Source: CBDFLD01 sp965249005
GTDB taxonomy: Bacteria; Acidobacteriota; UBA6911
Direction of reading: 5' to 3'
Length of the DNA stretch: 64,000 nucleotides
Assembly: GCA_965249005.1 (NCBI GenBank)
Contig: CBDFLD010000020.1
Coordinates: 310,001-374,000 of the forward strand
A model generated the notes under the pieces. The model was not told the DNA's origin, did no database searches, and was given only the letters and a program-made list of their open reading frames with translations. This document shows, piece after piece, positions 35,449 through 44,470 of the stretch. Numbering within the stretch: the stretch's first letter is position 1; the number at the start of each line of letters is the position of its first letter. A program made the position numbers and the translations under genes.

Positions 35449-37230
35449 TCAGCGCGGTCCGGGGATCACGGGAAGCAGGATATGGGATGGGTGGCGCGCA
35501 CTATGATGAATGGTTTGAGTCGCTTTCTGGACCCGGTCGTCCATTCCAAAGGCGCGGCCGGTATTCTGATTCCGGTCAAAACGCGGAAAGTTGCTACTGG
35601 AAATCTCCAAACGAATGCGATGTCCCTTCTTGAAGACGTTGCTGGTCGCGTACAGGTTGATCTCGAAAGCATAGACCTTTCCTGGCTCCAGCAGGGTGGG
35701 AGATGAAAAAGACTCCCGGTAGCGCGCACGAATCATGTTGTCGATCAAGCCATAAGCACGTCCGTTGGGATGAACATCCACCAGCTTGGCCATGAAATCG
35801 GTGTCTCTTGCGTCGGAAGCTGCGTAAAGGACCACCGTGAGCGGCCCGGTCACTTCCAGGTCTCGCTGCAGGGGAGAGGAGGTGAAGACCAGTACGTCTG
35901 CGCGCTTCTCGATTTCTGTTTGATCAAATGGCCCCGGAATCAAGTCGGGATTGGCCCCGGTCAAGCCCCCCCCTTTCGTCGGCACGGGATCTTCAGGATC
36001 GTAAACATACTGATCGACCGGCTCCTGGCCGGGCACATCGGTGCTCAGTGATCCATCACCGTTGAGAGTCTGGGCGTTTCCCTGGCTGTGCAGGTAGTAC
36101 TTGGTGAACTGAGTCCGGGCCAAGGGCCACTCGTATTCACTCCGCCATCGGTTGGTGCCCATGACAAAGATCTGAATCGGGGGCTCCTGCATGATTCCAT
36201 TGTCGATGCCTTTGAGGTGGTAGTCCATCCAGCGCACGGCCAAACGATCCAGGTCCAGCTGGGCGTCGGGTCCAAAATCGATTTCCCCGGCCTTTCTCGG
36301 AACTGGAAGGCCGTGGGGCCAGGGACCGATGACGAGCTTTTGTGACGCACGGGTAGCTTCCCGCCCGCGCGTGATCATCCCCGTGTACGCCGCCAGCGTG
36401 GATCGGAGGAAGGTGTCAAACCATCCTCCGATGTTCAATGCGGGCACTTCGATTTCAGGGATTTTCTTCTCGTCGTCCAACAGCTCCCAGTAGGTATCGT
36501 AGTGGGGATGCCGGATCAGCTCTTGCCAGAAGGGCAAGTCGTGACCGAGTGCCCGGTCCAACGTCCGCAAGGGAAGATGCATCAGGTCTTCGTCCCAGTT
36601 GTAGTCGAAGTTCTGGTTGGTGCGGCCATCCATCAGCGTGGCCCACTTGATACGTCCGAATTCGAAACCGCCGCCGGGATGTCCGTCCAAGTACGTGTTC
36701 AGGGGACTGAAGATCGGCATGATCGCCTTCTGGTAGGGACTCCGGAGCCATGCCGCGCGCCACTGGACGTGGGCCAGATAGGAGAGACCCCACATGCCCA
36801 CCTTTCTGTTGGACCACTGTTGAGTTCCCGCCCACTCCAGCGCGTCATAGCCGTCATTCGGTTCCTGGAAAATCGGATTGAAGTCTCCTTCTGAGTCGTT
36901 ACGGCCACGCGTGTCCTGGTGCAGAAAGACGTAACCGCGGGATGCCCAGTACCGACCTACACGGGGATACGGTTCACCGTCGCCGTTGTTGTATGGGTTT
37001 CGAACCAAGAGCACAGGAAACTTCCCGCCTGCGTCGGGGCGGTAGATGTCGGTGGAGAGTCGCACTCCGTCGCGCATGCGAACCATGAAGTTGTAATGGA
37101 TTTTCACTTCATATGTTGGCTTGGAGATTGGTGCGTCTTGCGCCGCAAGGCTACTCGAGCCGGGGAGAAGGAAAAACAGTAACCCCATGATTTTGGCCAA
37201 TACCGTTCCGCGTGATGCGCTTTTGTGCAT
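35449..37230 (-). CDS. CocE/NonD family (X-Pro dipeptidyl-peptidase-like) hydrolase
   Basis: A 593-aa exported hydrolase. Signal peptide LLFFLLPGSSSLAAQ, then MVRMRDGVRLSTDIYRPDA, HQDTRGRNDSEGDFNP, and GMWGLSYLAHVQWRAAW with the nucleophile Ser (GxSY; usual GxSYxG is LSYLA here). The C-terminal beta-sandwich ends RLEISSSNFPRFDRN, typical of the X-Pro/CocE family. Members cleave Xaa-Pro peptides or acyl esters. I chose ATG at 37230 (GAGG 7 nt upstream); the frame extends 87 codons further, but that part is translated pentanucleotide repeat. Confidence 0.9.
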   Translation of the reverse strand: MHKSASRGTVLAKIMGLLFFLLPGSSSLAAQDAPISKPTYEVKIHYNFMVRMRDGVRLSTDIYRPDAGGKFPVLLVRNPYNNGDGEPYPRVGRYWASRGYVFLHQDTRGRNDSEGDFNPIFQEPNDGYDALEWAGTQQWSNRKVGMWGLSYLAHVQWRAAWLRSPYQKAIMPIFSPLNTYLDGHPGGGFEFGRIKWATLMDGRTNQNFDYNWDEDLMHLPLRTLDRALGHDLPFWQELIRHPHYDTYWELLDDEKKIPEIEVPALNIGGWFDTFLRSTLAAYTGMITRGREATRASQKLVIGPWPHGLPVPRKAGEIDFGPDAQLDLDRLAVRWMDYHLKGIDNGIMQEPPIQIFVMGTNRWRSEYEWPLARTQFTKYYLHSQGNAQTLNGDGSLSTDVPGQEPVDQYVYDPEDPVPTKGGGLTGANPDLIPGPFDQTEIEKRADVLVFTSSPLQRDLEVTGPLTVVLYAASDARDTDFMAKLVDVHPNGRAYGLIDNMIRARYRESFSSPTLLEPGKVYAFEINLYATSNVFKKGHRIRLEISSSNFPRFDRNQNTGRAFGMDDRVQKATQTIHHSARHPSHILLPVIPGPR

Positions 37231-37395
37231 TTGAACCTCTTGCCCATAAAGTAAAGAAAGGGTAAGCGACAATTCTCGACTTGATGCAGGTCCGGGATCA
37301 AGGGTGATTTCAAAGTTGAGTCGAGTTTGTTCTCTTCCGCCGGGGTAGAGCGCAACCGGTTTGAACAGCGATTCTAGTGGAACCTGTGTACAATC

Positions 37396-37476
37396 GAGGC
37401 GAGGCGAGGCGAGGCGAGGCAACCGCAGCGTTAGGCGAGGTGAGGTGAGGTGAGGTGACGTGACGTGACGTGACGT
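37396..37476. repeat. Pentanucleotide tandem repeats
   Basis: Five GAGGC units (37396-37420), then after 16 nt four GAGGT units (37437-37456) joined directly to four GACGT units (37457-37476). They lie in the 294-nt gap between two divergent genes, 166 nt from one start and 48 nt from the other, where promoters are expected. Confidence 0.95.
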
Positions 37477-37524
37477 GACAACGGGAAACATCCAATACTG
37501 AATGTGAGTGGAAGGACCGGATCA

Positions 37525-39777
37525 ATGAAGCAAGAAAACACAACTGTTCTCCTAGCCAAGTTTCTTCTGATTGGATCACTGGCACTTGCCACAGGTTGCG
37601 CCGGCGTTTCATCTGCAATGCTTTCGCAACAGGTGAAGCAGCTCCGAGACGAAATCCTTAGCATGCCGACCACCTCCGAGAATTACCTGGACCGGCTTCG
37701 TGTCTTGGATCGATGGGGCAACGCGCTGGCCAGTCCCGAGCGCTTGCTCTTTCCTCAGTACATGCAGGTTACGCTGACGGGCCTGATTACAGGACCGTTC
37801 AACTCACAGACCTCCTCCGAAGTCGAGCGGTGGGCCAAGACGCTCGAGTTTGTGGAACAAAACTGGGACCGATGGGGAACGCTGGTGCGTACGGATCGCA
37901 CCAGAATGGTGGCCGGGGAGTACGCGACCCTGACGCTGGAGTACACGGTAGGAGAGTTGGAAATTGGACCCGGACAGAGCTTGCTACTCGGACGATCGAT
38001 TCTCGCGCGGCAATCGCAGATGCAAGTTACGCGTCCTCGAGCGGACCACTATGTGTCTTTCAAGGTCATCCCGAAGGGGACCGAGGCATCCGTGGAGACG
38101 AAAACAACCAGCTTGGCATGGCAGAGTCAGCTTGGAGGCGACGCCTTGCCGGCCCTCGAGGTGACGGGAGGGTACCTGAAACCGGGGGACAAGGTCGTCA
38201 TAACGATCGGGGACCGGTCCCAGGGTAGTCGGGGCTACGGCGTCGTGTGGCGGGACTCCGATCAGTTTCGCTTTTCGTTACAGTTGGATATCGACGGGCG
38301 CGGCAACTCCGTCACTGTGGGGGTGGCCGACGTAGCTATTGAAGGAAACAGACTGGCTGGCCTGGCGGCTGTTGTACCGTCTGTGGTTCAAACAGGCGAG
38401 CCTTTCGGACTCCGACTGCGGCTCGAGGACGAATACAACAACCCGGCCAGCTACGACGGGGGACGCTTCGATGTTCTGCTTGCCGGGCGCTCGGTTGGCG
38501 AGATCGAGGTGGGGCCAGGGTCCTATCTGGGTTTGCTGACAGGGTTGGAAATAGACACTGAGGGCGGATACAAGTTCCAGATCAAGAGCCACGAGGGCAA
38601 GTTTTCCTGTTTCAGCAACCCGGTGCTCGTGGAAAAAGATCCAGGTGCGCGTATCTACTGGGGAGAACTGCACGGCCATTCCGGGTGGGAGGAGGGCATG
38701 GGCTCCGTGCCGCGTTATTACGAATACGCCCGGGACGTCGCATTTCTCGATTTTGCCTCGCTGACCGGCCACGACAGCCAGTTGGTCGATGAAGCGTGGC
38801 AGCAGATCCGGCGGGAGACCAGGCGTGCAAACCGGATCGGATCCTTCGTGGGCTTCATGGGTTATGAATGGACCGTGATGCGCGATCGCGGCGGCCATCA
38901 CAACGTTTTCTTCAAGAACGATCCGGGCCGCTATGTCACCCAGCGGGAGGCGCCGCGACTGCCCCAGCTCTACCAGCAACTCAAAAAGATCGATAGCGTT
39001 GAAAACATCTTGGTCATTCCCCATGCTCACAATCCGGGCGATTGGAACACGAGTGATGACGAAGTCCAGCGGCTGGTGGAGATCGCCTCGGTACACGGAA
39101 ACTTCGAGTATTTCGGCAACCGTTACCTTCAAAATGGATATCGCGTTGGGCTTATTGGCGCCAGCGACGACCACGCCGGTCATCCAGGATCGAGCTCGCC
39201 TCTTTTCGCGACCCGAAACGGTCTGGCGGCCGTGTACGCTGAGGGGCCGACTCGGGAAGCGATCTGGGAATCGCTCCGGGGACGCGCGACCTACGCGACC
39301 AGCAATGCCCAGCGGATCGTGGTGCGCATGACCGTCGGAGATCAACCCGTTGGCACGTCCCTTCCTATAGCTCGGGCGCCCGTGATGGAGGCTCGAGTGC
39401 TCGGCACGGCCCCCATCGATCATATCGATGTCGTCCGCAACGGCGAGGTCGTGTTCAGCCGCGACTACCTGAAGCCTCAGAGTGAGGCGGCGCAGGCGGT
39501 CCAACTGATGTTTCACTCCCCGACCGAAACCCCGGGAACTAGTAACATTCCTCCCTTGGCAGCCGTCATGTGGCAGGGATGGATCGAAGTATCGGGAGCG
39601 GAGATTGTCTCGGTCCGAGTGCTTGGCCAGGACCATGTATCGGACGAGTTCCATCAAGTTGGCGCGACGAAAGCCTGGTTCACGGTCAAGACGCGAGGGG
39701 ACTTCGATGGTGCGTGGATACGGTTGACGAAGATTCAGCCTGACGCTTCGTTGTCGGTTCGAGTGGCCTCGCTCTAG
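37525..39777 (+). CDS. DUF3604 domain protein, interrupted by a TAG
   Basis: A 750-aa exported lipoprotein (LALATGCAG). The core is the DUF3604/PHP-like fold: IYWGELHGHSGWEEGMGS, YYEYARDVAFLDFASLTGHD, GFMGYEWTV, GGHHNVFF, VIPHAHNPGDWN and IGASDDHAGHPG; these His/Asp residues are likely metal ligands. Enzymatic role undetermined. GGAAGGA precedes the ATG. Odd: TAG at 39775-39777 is followed in the same frame by 99 more codons that match the C-terminus of the paralogue at 63253, so the stop looks like a nonsense mutation. Confidence 0.85.
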   Translation: MKQENTTVLLAKFLLIGSLALATGCAGVSSAMLSQQVKQLRDEILSMPTTSENYLDRLRVLDRWGNALASPERLLFPQYMQVTLTGLITGPFNSQTSSEVERWAKTLEFVEQNWDRWGTLVRTDRTRMVAGEYATLTLEYTVGELEIGPGQSLLLGRSILARQSQMQVTRPRADHYVSFKVIPKGTEASVETKTTSLAWQSQLGGDALPALEVTGGYLKPGDKVVITIGDRSQGSRGYGVVWRDSDQFRFSLQLDIDGRGNSVTVGVADVAIEGNRLAGLAAVVPSVVQTGEPFGLRLRLEDEYNNPASYDGGRFDVLLAGRSVGEIEVGPGSYLGLLTGLEIDTEGGYKFQIKSHEGKFSCFSNPVLVEKDPGARIYWGELHGHSGWEEGMGSVPRYYEYARDVAFLDFASLTGHDSQLVDEAWQQIRRETRRANRIGSFVGFMGYEWTVMRDRGGHHNVFFKNDPGRYVTQREAPRLPQLYQQLKKIDSVENILVIPHAHNPGDWNTSDDEVQRLVEIASVHGNFEYFGNRYLQNGYRVGLIGASDDHAGHPGSSSPLFATRNGLAAVYAEGPTREAIWESLRGRATYATSNAQRIVVRMTVGDQPVGTSLPIARAPVMEARVLGTAPIDHIDVVRNGEVVFSRDYLKPQSEAAQAVQLMFHSPTETPGTSNIPPLAAVMWQGWIEVSGAEIVSVRVLGQDHVSDEFHQVGATKAWFTVKTRGDFDGAWIRLTKIQPDASLSVRVASL

Positions 39778-40077
39778 ATCGATCGCGAAGGTACCGCGCA
39801 CGGTAGATTGGTCCGGCGAATGCCCGGTCCACCCGAGGATCGGGCGAAGCACCAAATCCGGTTCCGCCTGGCGGATGCCATGAACAACAAATCGAAGTTC
39901 GAAATTGCACCCCGCGCCTGGTTGTTTGCCAGAACCGTGACCACGGAGGGAACCTGGGATGCCAGTTTCAGCTATCGGCCGACTGCCCCGTCGGTCGCAA
40001 ACGACTACTACTATCTCCGGATCGTTCAAATCGACGGCGAAGCGGCCTGGACGAGTCCGGTCTGGATTGGGAAATAG
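39778..40077 (+). pseudogene. Detached C-terminus of the DUF3604 protein
   Basis: In frame with the upstream gene and free of stops until 40077. It reads HQIRFRLADAM, then SVANDYYYLRIVQIDGEAAW and TSPVWIGK, which pairs with FTLRLADL, GDYYYVRVRQLDGGRAWSSP and FWVGQ in the paralogue at the right edge. No good start of its own. Its stop TAG (40075-40077) is the outer end of a palindromic repeat. Confidence 0.75.
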
Positions 40078-40152
40078 GGGACGTCCCCACGTTTACCAGG
40101 TTTTCGTGAACCCCTTTTGGAAAAACCTGGTAAACGTGGGGGGACGTCCCTA
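40075..40152. terminator. Long palindrome of the GGGACRTCCC family between convergent genes
   Basis: The arms at about 40075-40104 and 40122-40152 share a 19-nt exact complement (40086-40104 with 40122-40140) and each contain GGGACGTCCC (40078-40087 and 40141-40150). The hairpin starts with the stop codon of the upstream gene, and ends just beyond the stop of the convergent heparinase-like gene. It could act as a bidirectional terminator. Confidence 0.75.
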
Positions 40153-40153
40153 T

Positions 40154-42487
40154 TTAATGCTCCCTCTCGACCCAGACGCGATTCCCTAGGAGCCGGACTT
40201 TCCAATCGTCCACGATCACGCCGTCCATCAGATCCCTCCACGAGAACTCGGTCGTCCCCGGCCTGCCTACGCGAATAACGACGATAAACCGTTCGTCCCT
40301 TGCCGGGGGCGGGGTAGCCCGAAGATGCCACTGGTTCTTGAGCTCCATGTCTTTCGAATTTGGTCTCCAGTTGACCGCCGGAGGCTCGAAACGATTCGTC
40401 TGGGAGAAGTCGAGACGCGCGGGCTCAACAAACTTCACCGTGGCCTCCGCCTTTTGGCCACGGACAAGGAGACGCCGCTCCGATTCTTGAATGTCGATTC
40501 TCTGGGCGGCATGCAGCAGCCAATCGAAGCGATGTTTCTGGCCATCGCCCGACTCCAGGCTGTCGAAAATGACATAGGTCTGCACTTCCGAGCCCCTGAG
40601 CCAAACCACGTGACGGTCGAACCGTTTCAGAGATACGTCGCGATACGCTGTCGCCGCGCTTCCCTTCGCGTAGACCCAGTCGTCGTTTTGCTCGAAGTAG
40701 CGGATCTGCCCGTAGCCTCGAGTGTCTCCCCAGGGTTGTCCTGTTCCATCTACCAGCAGCGTATTGTGAGCCTTTGTCTGGGTGCTCCAGCCACGGTGGT
40801 GGGGATCTCCGTAGGGGGTGTAGTACCCGGAATCCAGCAACAGCGGTTCATTGAACGCAATGATGTGAAAACTGTTCTGATCCGCGTGGCTGTGGCCGAT
40901 GCCGCCGTACGGGCTGGAACGAAATTCGAGGCGGACGTTCTCTTCGGCCTGGGTATAGTGTGAGTGCATGAAAACGGTTCCGATGTCCCTGAAAAGCCGA
41001 GCCGCCGGCAGACGATCGAGAGAGACCGCTTGGGTTTCGTCGAGCGTGCCCCAGCGCAAGTATTCGGGACTGATGATCGGGTTGGCCTGAATCCGCGCCG
41101 CATAGTCGGCGGCGTGACCGTTTCCGTGAAGCTGAGCCATTCGGAGCGCCGCCAACTTCTCATGGTCCGTCGGAAACTTTCGTTGCCGTTGGATCCCCAC
41201 GTCGCCGATCCTAGAGATGATACCGCCCGGCGGGAAGGCGTACATCAGGTAATAAGGATTGGCGGCAAACCAGGGATGACCGGAGGCGAAGTCCAGACCG
41301 AAGCCATGGTAGAACAGATCCCGGATCCTCAAACTGCTCATCATGTTGGTGGCGTTGTAATAGTTGGCACACTCCTGCGAGCCGCCATCAATTCCTCCAT
41401 ACCAGGGGTAGAGCGCAACAAAGGATTTCAGACCCCGCTCGACCCATTCCGCCGCGACGGGTTCCTCCCCGTATAAGGCCAGTGCAGCCGAGAGCCCATC
41501 GGCATAGACTCTCTGCCATCCGTGGGCGCGCATGACGTCGAGCGGCGCCGATTCCAGCTCTTGCATGATCGGCTTCGTCCTTGCAACCAGCATCGATCGA
41601 ATGCTGGAGCGCTCGTCCGGGCTGAAGGAGTCGTAGAGGAAATCGTAAGCCAACGCGGTATAGGCCACAATGGCCGTGTTGCCGAAGTCGGCGTTGCGGT
41701 GCGACACGAACCCCTCGGGATCGAGCGAAACGGCGAGCATCACGCGGCGGTGGATCTCGTCTGCGAGCTCGTCGTTGCCCGTGGCCAACCAAAGCCAGCA
41801 AAGGTCGTTGACCGGCGCCATCAGATCGATACCAGCCGCCTTGGCAGCCCAGCGCCGATTTACGACGATGCGCTGTTTTTCGGCATCCGTGGAAGCCGGG
41901 CCCGACGGCACTCTGGACTTGTAAGTGTCGACAGACCACGACTCCCCGAGTTTGCTCTCCATCTTTCGAGACCAGGCCTGGAGCTCGTGTTTCCAGGGAC
42001 CATTGGCCAGCTGACGGAAGTGATCCAATTCTTCCCGCTGAATCAAGAGACGCGGGTGCCCCGGGGGAATGCGCGTCATGAGCTCTTTCCAGCCCGGGAT
42101 CGGCCACCGGGGCAGATCCGCGGAGACCACAAAGGAAACGGGATCCGACCACACCGAATCTGGGTTATCCCCCATACGATAGCGCCACCACCATTGCCCC
42201 GTCCTGAGAGGGTCGATGGGTCGATAAAACTTGTTGGTTGCCAGGATACTGTCGGCATTTTGCATCTCTCTCGAGCGCGAAATCTGGATCTGGCAACTCT
42301 TGGCTCTGTCTGCGCCCGGCCAGCGAAACGTAGGGGGATTCAAGGTGAGCGGAGTATGTTGCACCGGCTCCGGACGATGCGGCTGGCTTTGCAACAGCCG
42401 CTCGGGCTTGCCCCATTCGTCGCCAAGGGCCACGACCATCATCGGCAGTGCAATCACGGTGGCCGCCATCCCTAACATTTTTTTCAT
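40154..42487 (-). CDS. Heparinase II/III-like / DUF4962 protein, exported
   Basis: A 777-aa exported protein with the layout of heparinase II/III-type lyases. N-terminal signal peptide, an Ig-like/DUF4962 start (LNPPTFRWPGAD), HPRLLIQREELDHFRQLA at the start of the alpha-helical toroid, GGIDGGSQECANYYNA, YGGIGHSHADQNSFHIIAF (conserved His/Asn) and AHNTLLVDGTGQPWGD of the beta-sandwich. Predicted to cleave or bind a uronate-rich polysaccharide; exact substrate unknown. ATG at 42487 overlaps the end of the dehydrogenase gene by 4 nt, so it is the last gene of the Anbu-containing operon. Confidence 0.85.
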   Translation of the reverse strand: MKKMLGMAATVIALPMMVVALGDEWGKPERLLQSQPHRPEPVQHTPLTLNPPTFRWPGADRAKSCQIQISRSREMQNADSILATNKFYRPIDPLRTGQWWWRYRMGDNPDSVWSDPVSFVVSADLPRWPIPGWKELMTRIPPGHPRLLIQREELDHFRQLANGPWKHELQAWSRKMESKLGESWSVDTYKSRVPSGPASTDAEKQRIVVNRRWAAKAAGIDLMAPVNDLCWLWLATGNDELADEIHRRVMLAVSLDPEGFVSHRNADFGNTAIVAYTALAYDFLYDSFSPDERSSIRSMLVARTKPIMQELESAPLDVMRAHGWQRVYADGLSAALALYGEEPVAAEWVERGLKSFVALYPWYGGIDGGSQECANYYNATNMMSSLRIRDLFYHGFGLDFASGHPWFAANPYYLMYAFPPGGIISRIGDVGIQRQRKFPTDHEKLAALRMAQLHGNGHAADYAARIQANPIISPEYLRWGTLDETQAVSLDRLPAARLFRDIGTVFMHSHYTQAEENVRLEFRSSPYGGIGHSHADQNSFHIIAFNEPLLLDSGYYTPYGDPHHRGWSTQTKAHNTLLVDGTGQPWGDTRGYGQIRYFEQNDDWVYAKGSAATAYRDVSLKRFDRHVVWLRGSEVQTYVIFDSLESGDGQKHRFDWLLHAAQRIDIQESERRLLVRGQKAEATVKFVEPARLDFSQTNRFEPPAVNWRPNSKDMELKNQWHLRATPPPARDERFIVVIRVGRPGTTEFSWRDLMDGVIVDDWKVRLLGNRVWVEREH

Positions 42488-43557
42488 TTTTCACCCGTTG
42501 GTTTGGGCTGTTTCTCGATTTGCTGACGTCGCTCCGCGACGATTGCCTGAGCCGTTTTCAAAGGACTGCGTCCTTCTTTTTCGGAACGGTTGAGGATTTC
42601 CTCGAGCGTTTCGGGAATGGAACGTAGCCTAGCTTCCGCTTCCTCGTGAGACAACCCTTCCAACTCCCGCGCGAAGCCGTAGATTGCCGCCCCCGCGTTG
42701 ATGACGTAATCCGGCGCATAGCTGATTCCACGCTGGTACAGCAATTCACCGTCGGCAGAATTGTCCAGCAGGTTGTTGGCACTTCCCGCCACGATGCGGC
42801 AGTCCAGTTCGCGGATCGTCTGGTTCGTGAGCACGCCTCCAACGCCGCAGGGCGCAAATATGTCGCACGGCTCGGAGTAGACCTCCTCCGGCTCAACATA
42901 CACCAACCGGGGTTGGTCCCGGAGCTTGGAGACGAGAGACAGATCGAGATCGCTGAATTTGATCGTGGCCCCCGATTGCTGCAGTAGCTTCACCAGGGCA
43001 CGGCCCACACTTCCGATCCCTTGGACGAGTACGGTACGGTCCGCCAGGTTCTCCGAGCCGAAGGCGTGCCGACACGCCACTTCGATGCCGTACAAGACTC
43101 CCTTGGCCGTCGGCGGACCTTGATCGCCGGTCCCGCCGTACTCTGGCGGAAGGCCGAAGACGCGAGATCCGTGCTGGGCTATCAAGACCATGTCTTGCGG
43201 GCTTGTTCCGATGTCGGCGCCCGTTTCAAAGAGGCCTCTCAGGCTTGCCAGCCATTTTCCATAGCGCACCAAGAGAGCGTCTCTGGCCGGTGGCTCGAGG
43301 TCACCGGGTGTCGCCAGTACTGCCTTCGCTCCATCCCGAGGGATCCTTGCCAGCAGGAACTTGCTGTCCATGGCCTCGGCCAGGCGCAGCGCATCGGCCA
43401 GCCCGTCCCGCGGACTTGCATAATGTTTGAGTCTGGTCCCCCCGGCAGCGGTGCCGCGTGCCATCGAATAGATGGCGAGGAACATCCAGGTTCGGGCAAC
43501 CTGATCCCAGCGGGTCAGAACGCATTCTCTGCTCCAGTTGCGAATCAGATCATCCAT
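42484..43557 (-). CDS. Glu/Leu/Phe/Val dehydrogenase family protein
   Basis: A 357-aa amino acid dehydrogenase. N-terminal domain: GTAAGGTRLKHYASPRDGLA and MDSKFLLARIPRDGAKAVL with the likely substrate and catalytic Lys region, PQDMVLIAQHGSRV. C-terminal Rossmann domain: VLVQGIGSVGRALVKLLQQS (NAD binding) and CDIFAPCGVGGVLTNQTI, closest to leucine/valine dehydrogenases. It would interconvert an amino acid and a 2-oxo acid with NAD(P). I start it at MDDLIRNWSRE (43557); a longer frame exists but runs into the upstream transglutaminase gene. It lies 40 nt after that gene and overlaps the heparinase-like gene by 4 nt. Confidence 0.88.
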   Translation of the reverse strand: MDDLIRNWSRECVLTRWDQVARTWMFLAIYSMARGTAAGGTRLKHYASPRDGLADALRLAEAMDSKFLLARIPRDGAKAVLATPGDLEPPARDALLVRYGKWLASLRGLFETGADIGTSPQDMVLIAQHGSRVFGLPPEYGGTGDQGPPTAKGVLYGIEVACRHAFGSENLADRTVLVQGIGSVGRALVKLLQQSGATIKFSDLDLSLVSKLRDQPRLVYVEPEEVYSEPCDIFAPCGVGGVLTNQTIRELDCRIVAGSANNLLDNSADGELLYQRGISYAPDYVINAGAAIYGFARELEGLSHEEAEARLRSIPETLEEILNRSEKEGRSPLKTAQAIVAERRQQIEKQPKPTGEK

Positions 43558-43597
43558 CTTTGCTTTACCTACCGCGACCCGTGCGCAGGCGGGACAT

Positions 43598-44458
43598 TCA
43601 TATGTTCTCGATTTCGACCTGGAATTCCAGCTTTGATTTGGCGGATCCGCGAAAGCTCCCTTTAGTCGGCGCGGCGCCCGGAGGAGCGGGTGAGGTGGCG
43701 ATTGCCACATGCTGGGACTCGGTGGCCGTTCCCGTTCCCGGATCGTATCCCCTCCAGCCGGCCCCGGGGAGATAGGCCTCGACCCAGGCATGAAGTTCGC
43801 TTTTGAGCTGGTCTTCGTTTTCAGGCGTTTCGGGGGCTTCTAGCTTGTACCCGCTGACGAAGCGTGCCGCGATGCCCACCGATCGGCAGAGGTCCATGAA
43901 CAGAACCGCCAGGTCCCGACAGGCTCCCTCTCCTCGAGAAAGGGTCTCCGACGGAGGTTGTGCCGGGCCCTCGAGCCGGAGCGTCATGGACAGCTCCTGC
44001 TGGAGATAAAGCGCGACCCGAAACAAGAAATCGGTCGTCCGGCTGTTCGCGGATTGCATCAATTGATGGGCCAGTTTGTCAACTGCCGGGTCGGGTGCCT
44101 CCCTGCTTCGGTAAGGCTCCAAGGCTGCGGCCGAGTGCGAGTTGTACCGCATCGGCAAGGTCAGCGCTTCCGGATCGGTGATCAGGTAGTCAAAGGGCTT
44201 GGTAGCGACGAGAAGAATTTCGGAGAGAGCTGTCAGCTCCAATAATGAATGCAGGCCCTCGAACCAGGCCAGCGTCGCAACGTTATCATGAAAATCGAGG
44301 CTGTCGCTCCGACCTGCGGGCCGGGGAGTGATATCGAGAGCAAACCGGCGCAGGTACTGGCTTGTATCCGTGCGCGGTCTCAAACGAATGGTCAGCGGCT
44401 CCAGGAAGACAGGCGTGGAATACTCGAGACGAATCGTGTGCCGAATTCGATACAACAT
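43598..44458 (-). CDS. Transglutaminase-like protein (Anbu-operon type)
   Basis: A 286-aa cysteine peptidase-fold protein. N-terminal bacterial transglutaminase N-domain (IRHTIRLEYSTPVFLEPLTI, LRPRTDTSQYLRRF), then the catalytic core GEGACRDLAVLFMDLCRSVG (Cys), ELHAWVEAYLPGAGWRGYDP (His and Asp). This is the companion peptidase or ligase of the alpha-E/ATP-grasp/Anbu gene set. It begins 12 nt after the Anbu gene stop. Cytoplasmic: no signal peptide. Confidence 0.9.
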   Translation of the reverse strand: MLYRIRHTIRLEYSTPVFLEPLTIRLRPRTDTSQYLRRFALDITPRPAGRSDSLDFHDNVATLAWFEGLHSLLELTALSEILLVATKPFDYLITDPEALTLPMRYNSHSAAALEPYRSREAPDPAVDKLAHQLMQSANSRTTDFLFRVALYLQQELSMTLRLEGPAQPPSETLSRGEGACRDLAVLFMDLCRSVGIAARFVSGYKLEAPETPENEDQLKSELHAWVEAYLPGAGWRGYDPGTGTATESQHVAIATSPAPPGAAPTKGSFRGSAKSKLEFQVEIENI

Positions 44459-44470
44459 GCTTGTACTTTC

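Noticed and set aside
37396..37476. CRISPR array
   Set aside because: The units are 5 bp with no spacers; no cas genes anywhere in the window.
37231..37491. An 87-residue N-terminal extension of the CocE-type hydrolase
   Set aside because: It is translated pentanucleotide repeat (VTSPHLTSPRL...) with no ribosome site; a start at 37230 gives a clean signal peptide and a Shine-Dalgarno sequence.
38278..40029. A 583-codon minus-strand frame over the DUF3604 gene
   Set aside because: Antisense shadow; the plus strand encodes a clear DUF3604 protein with metal-ligand motifs and a ribosome site.
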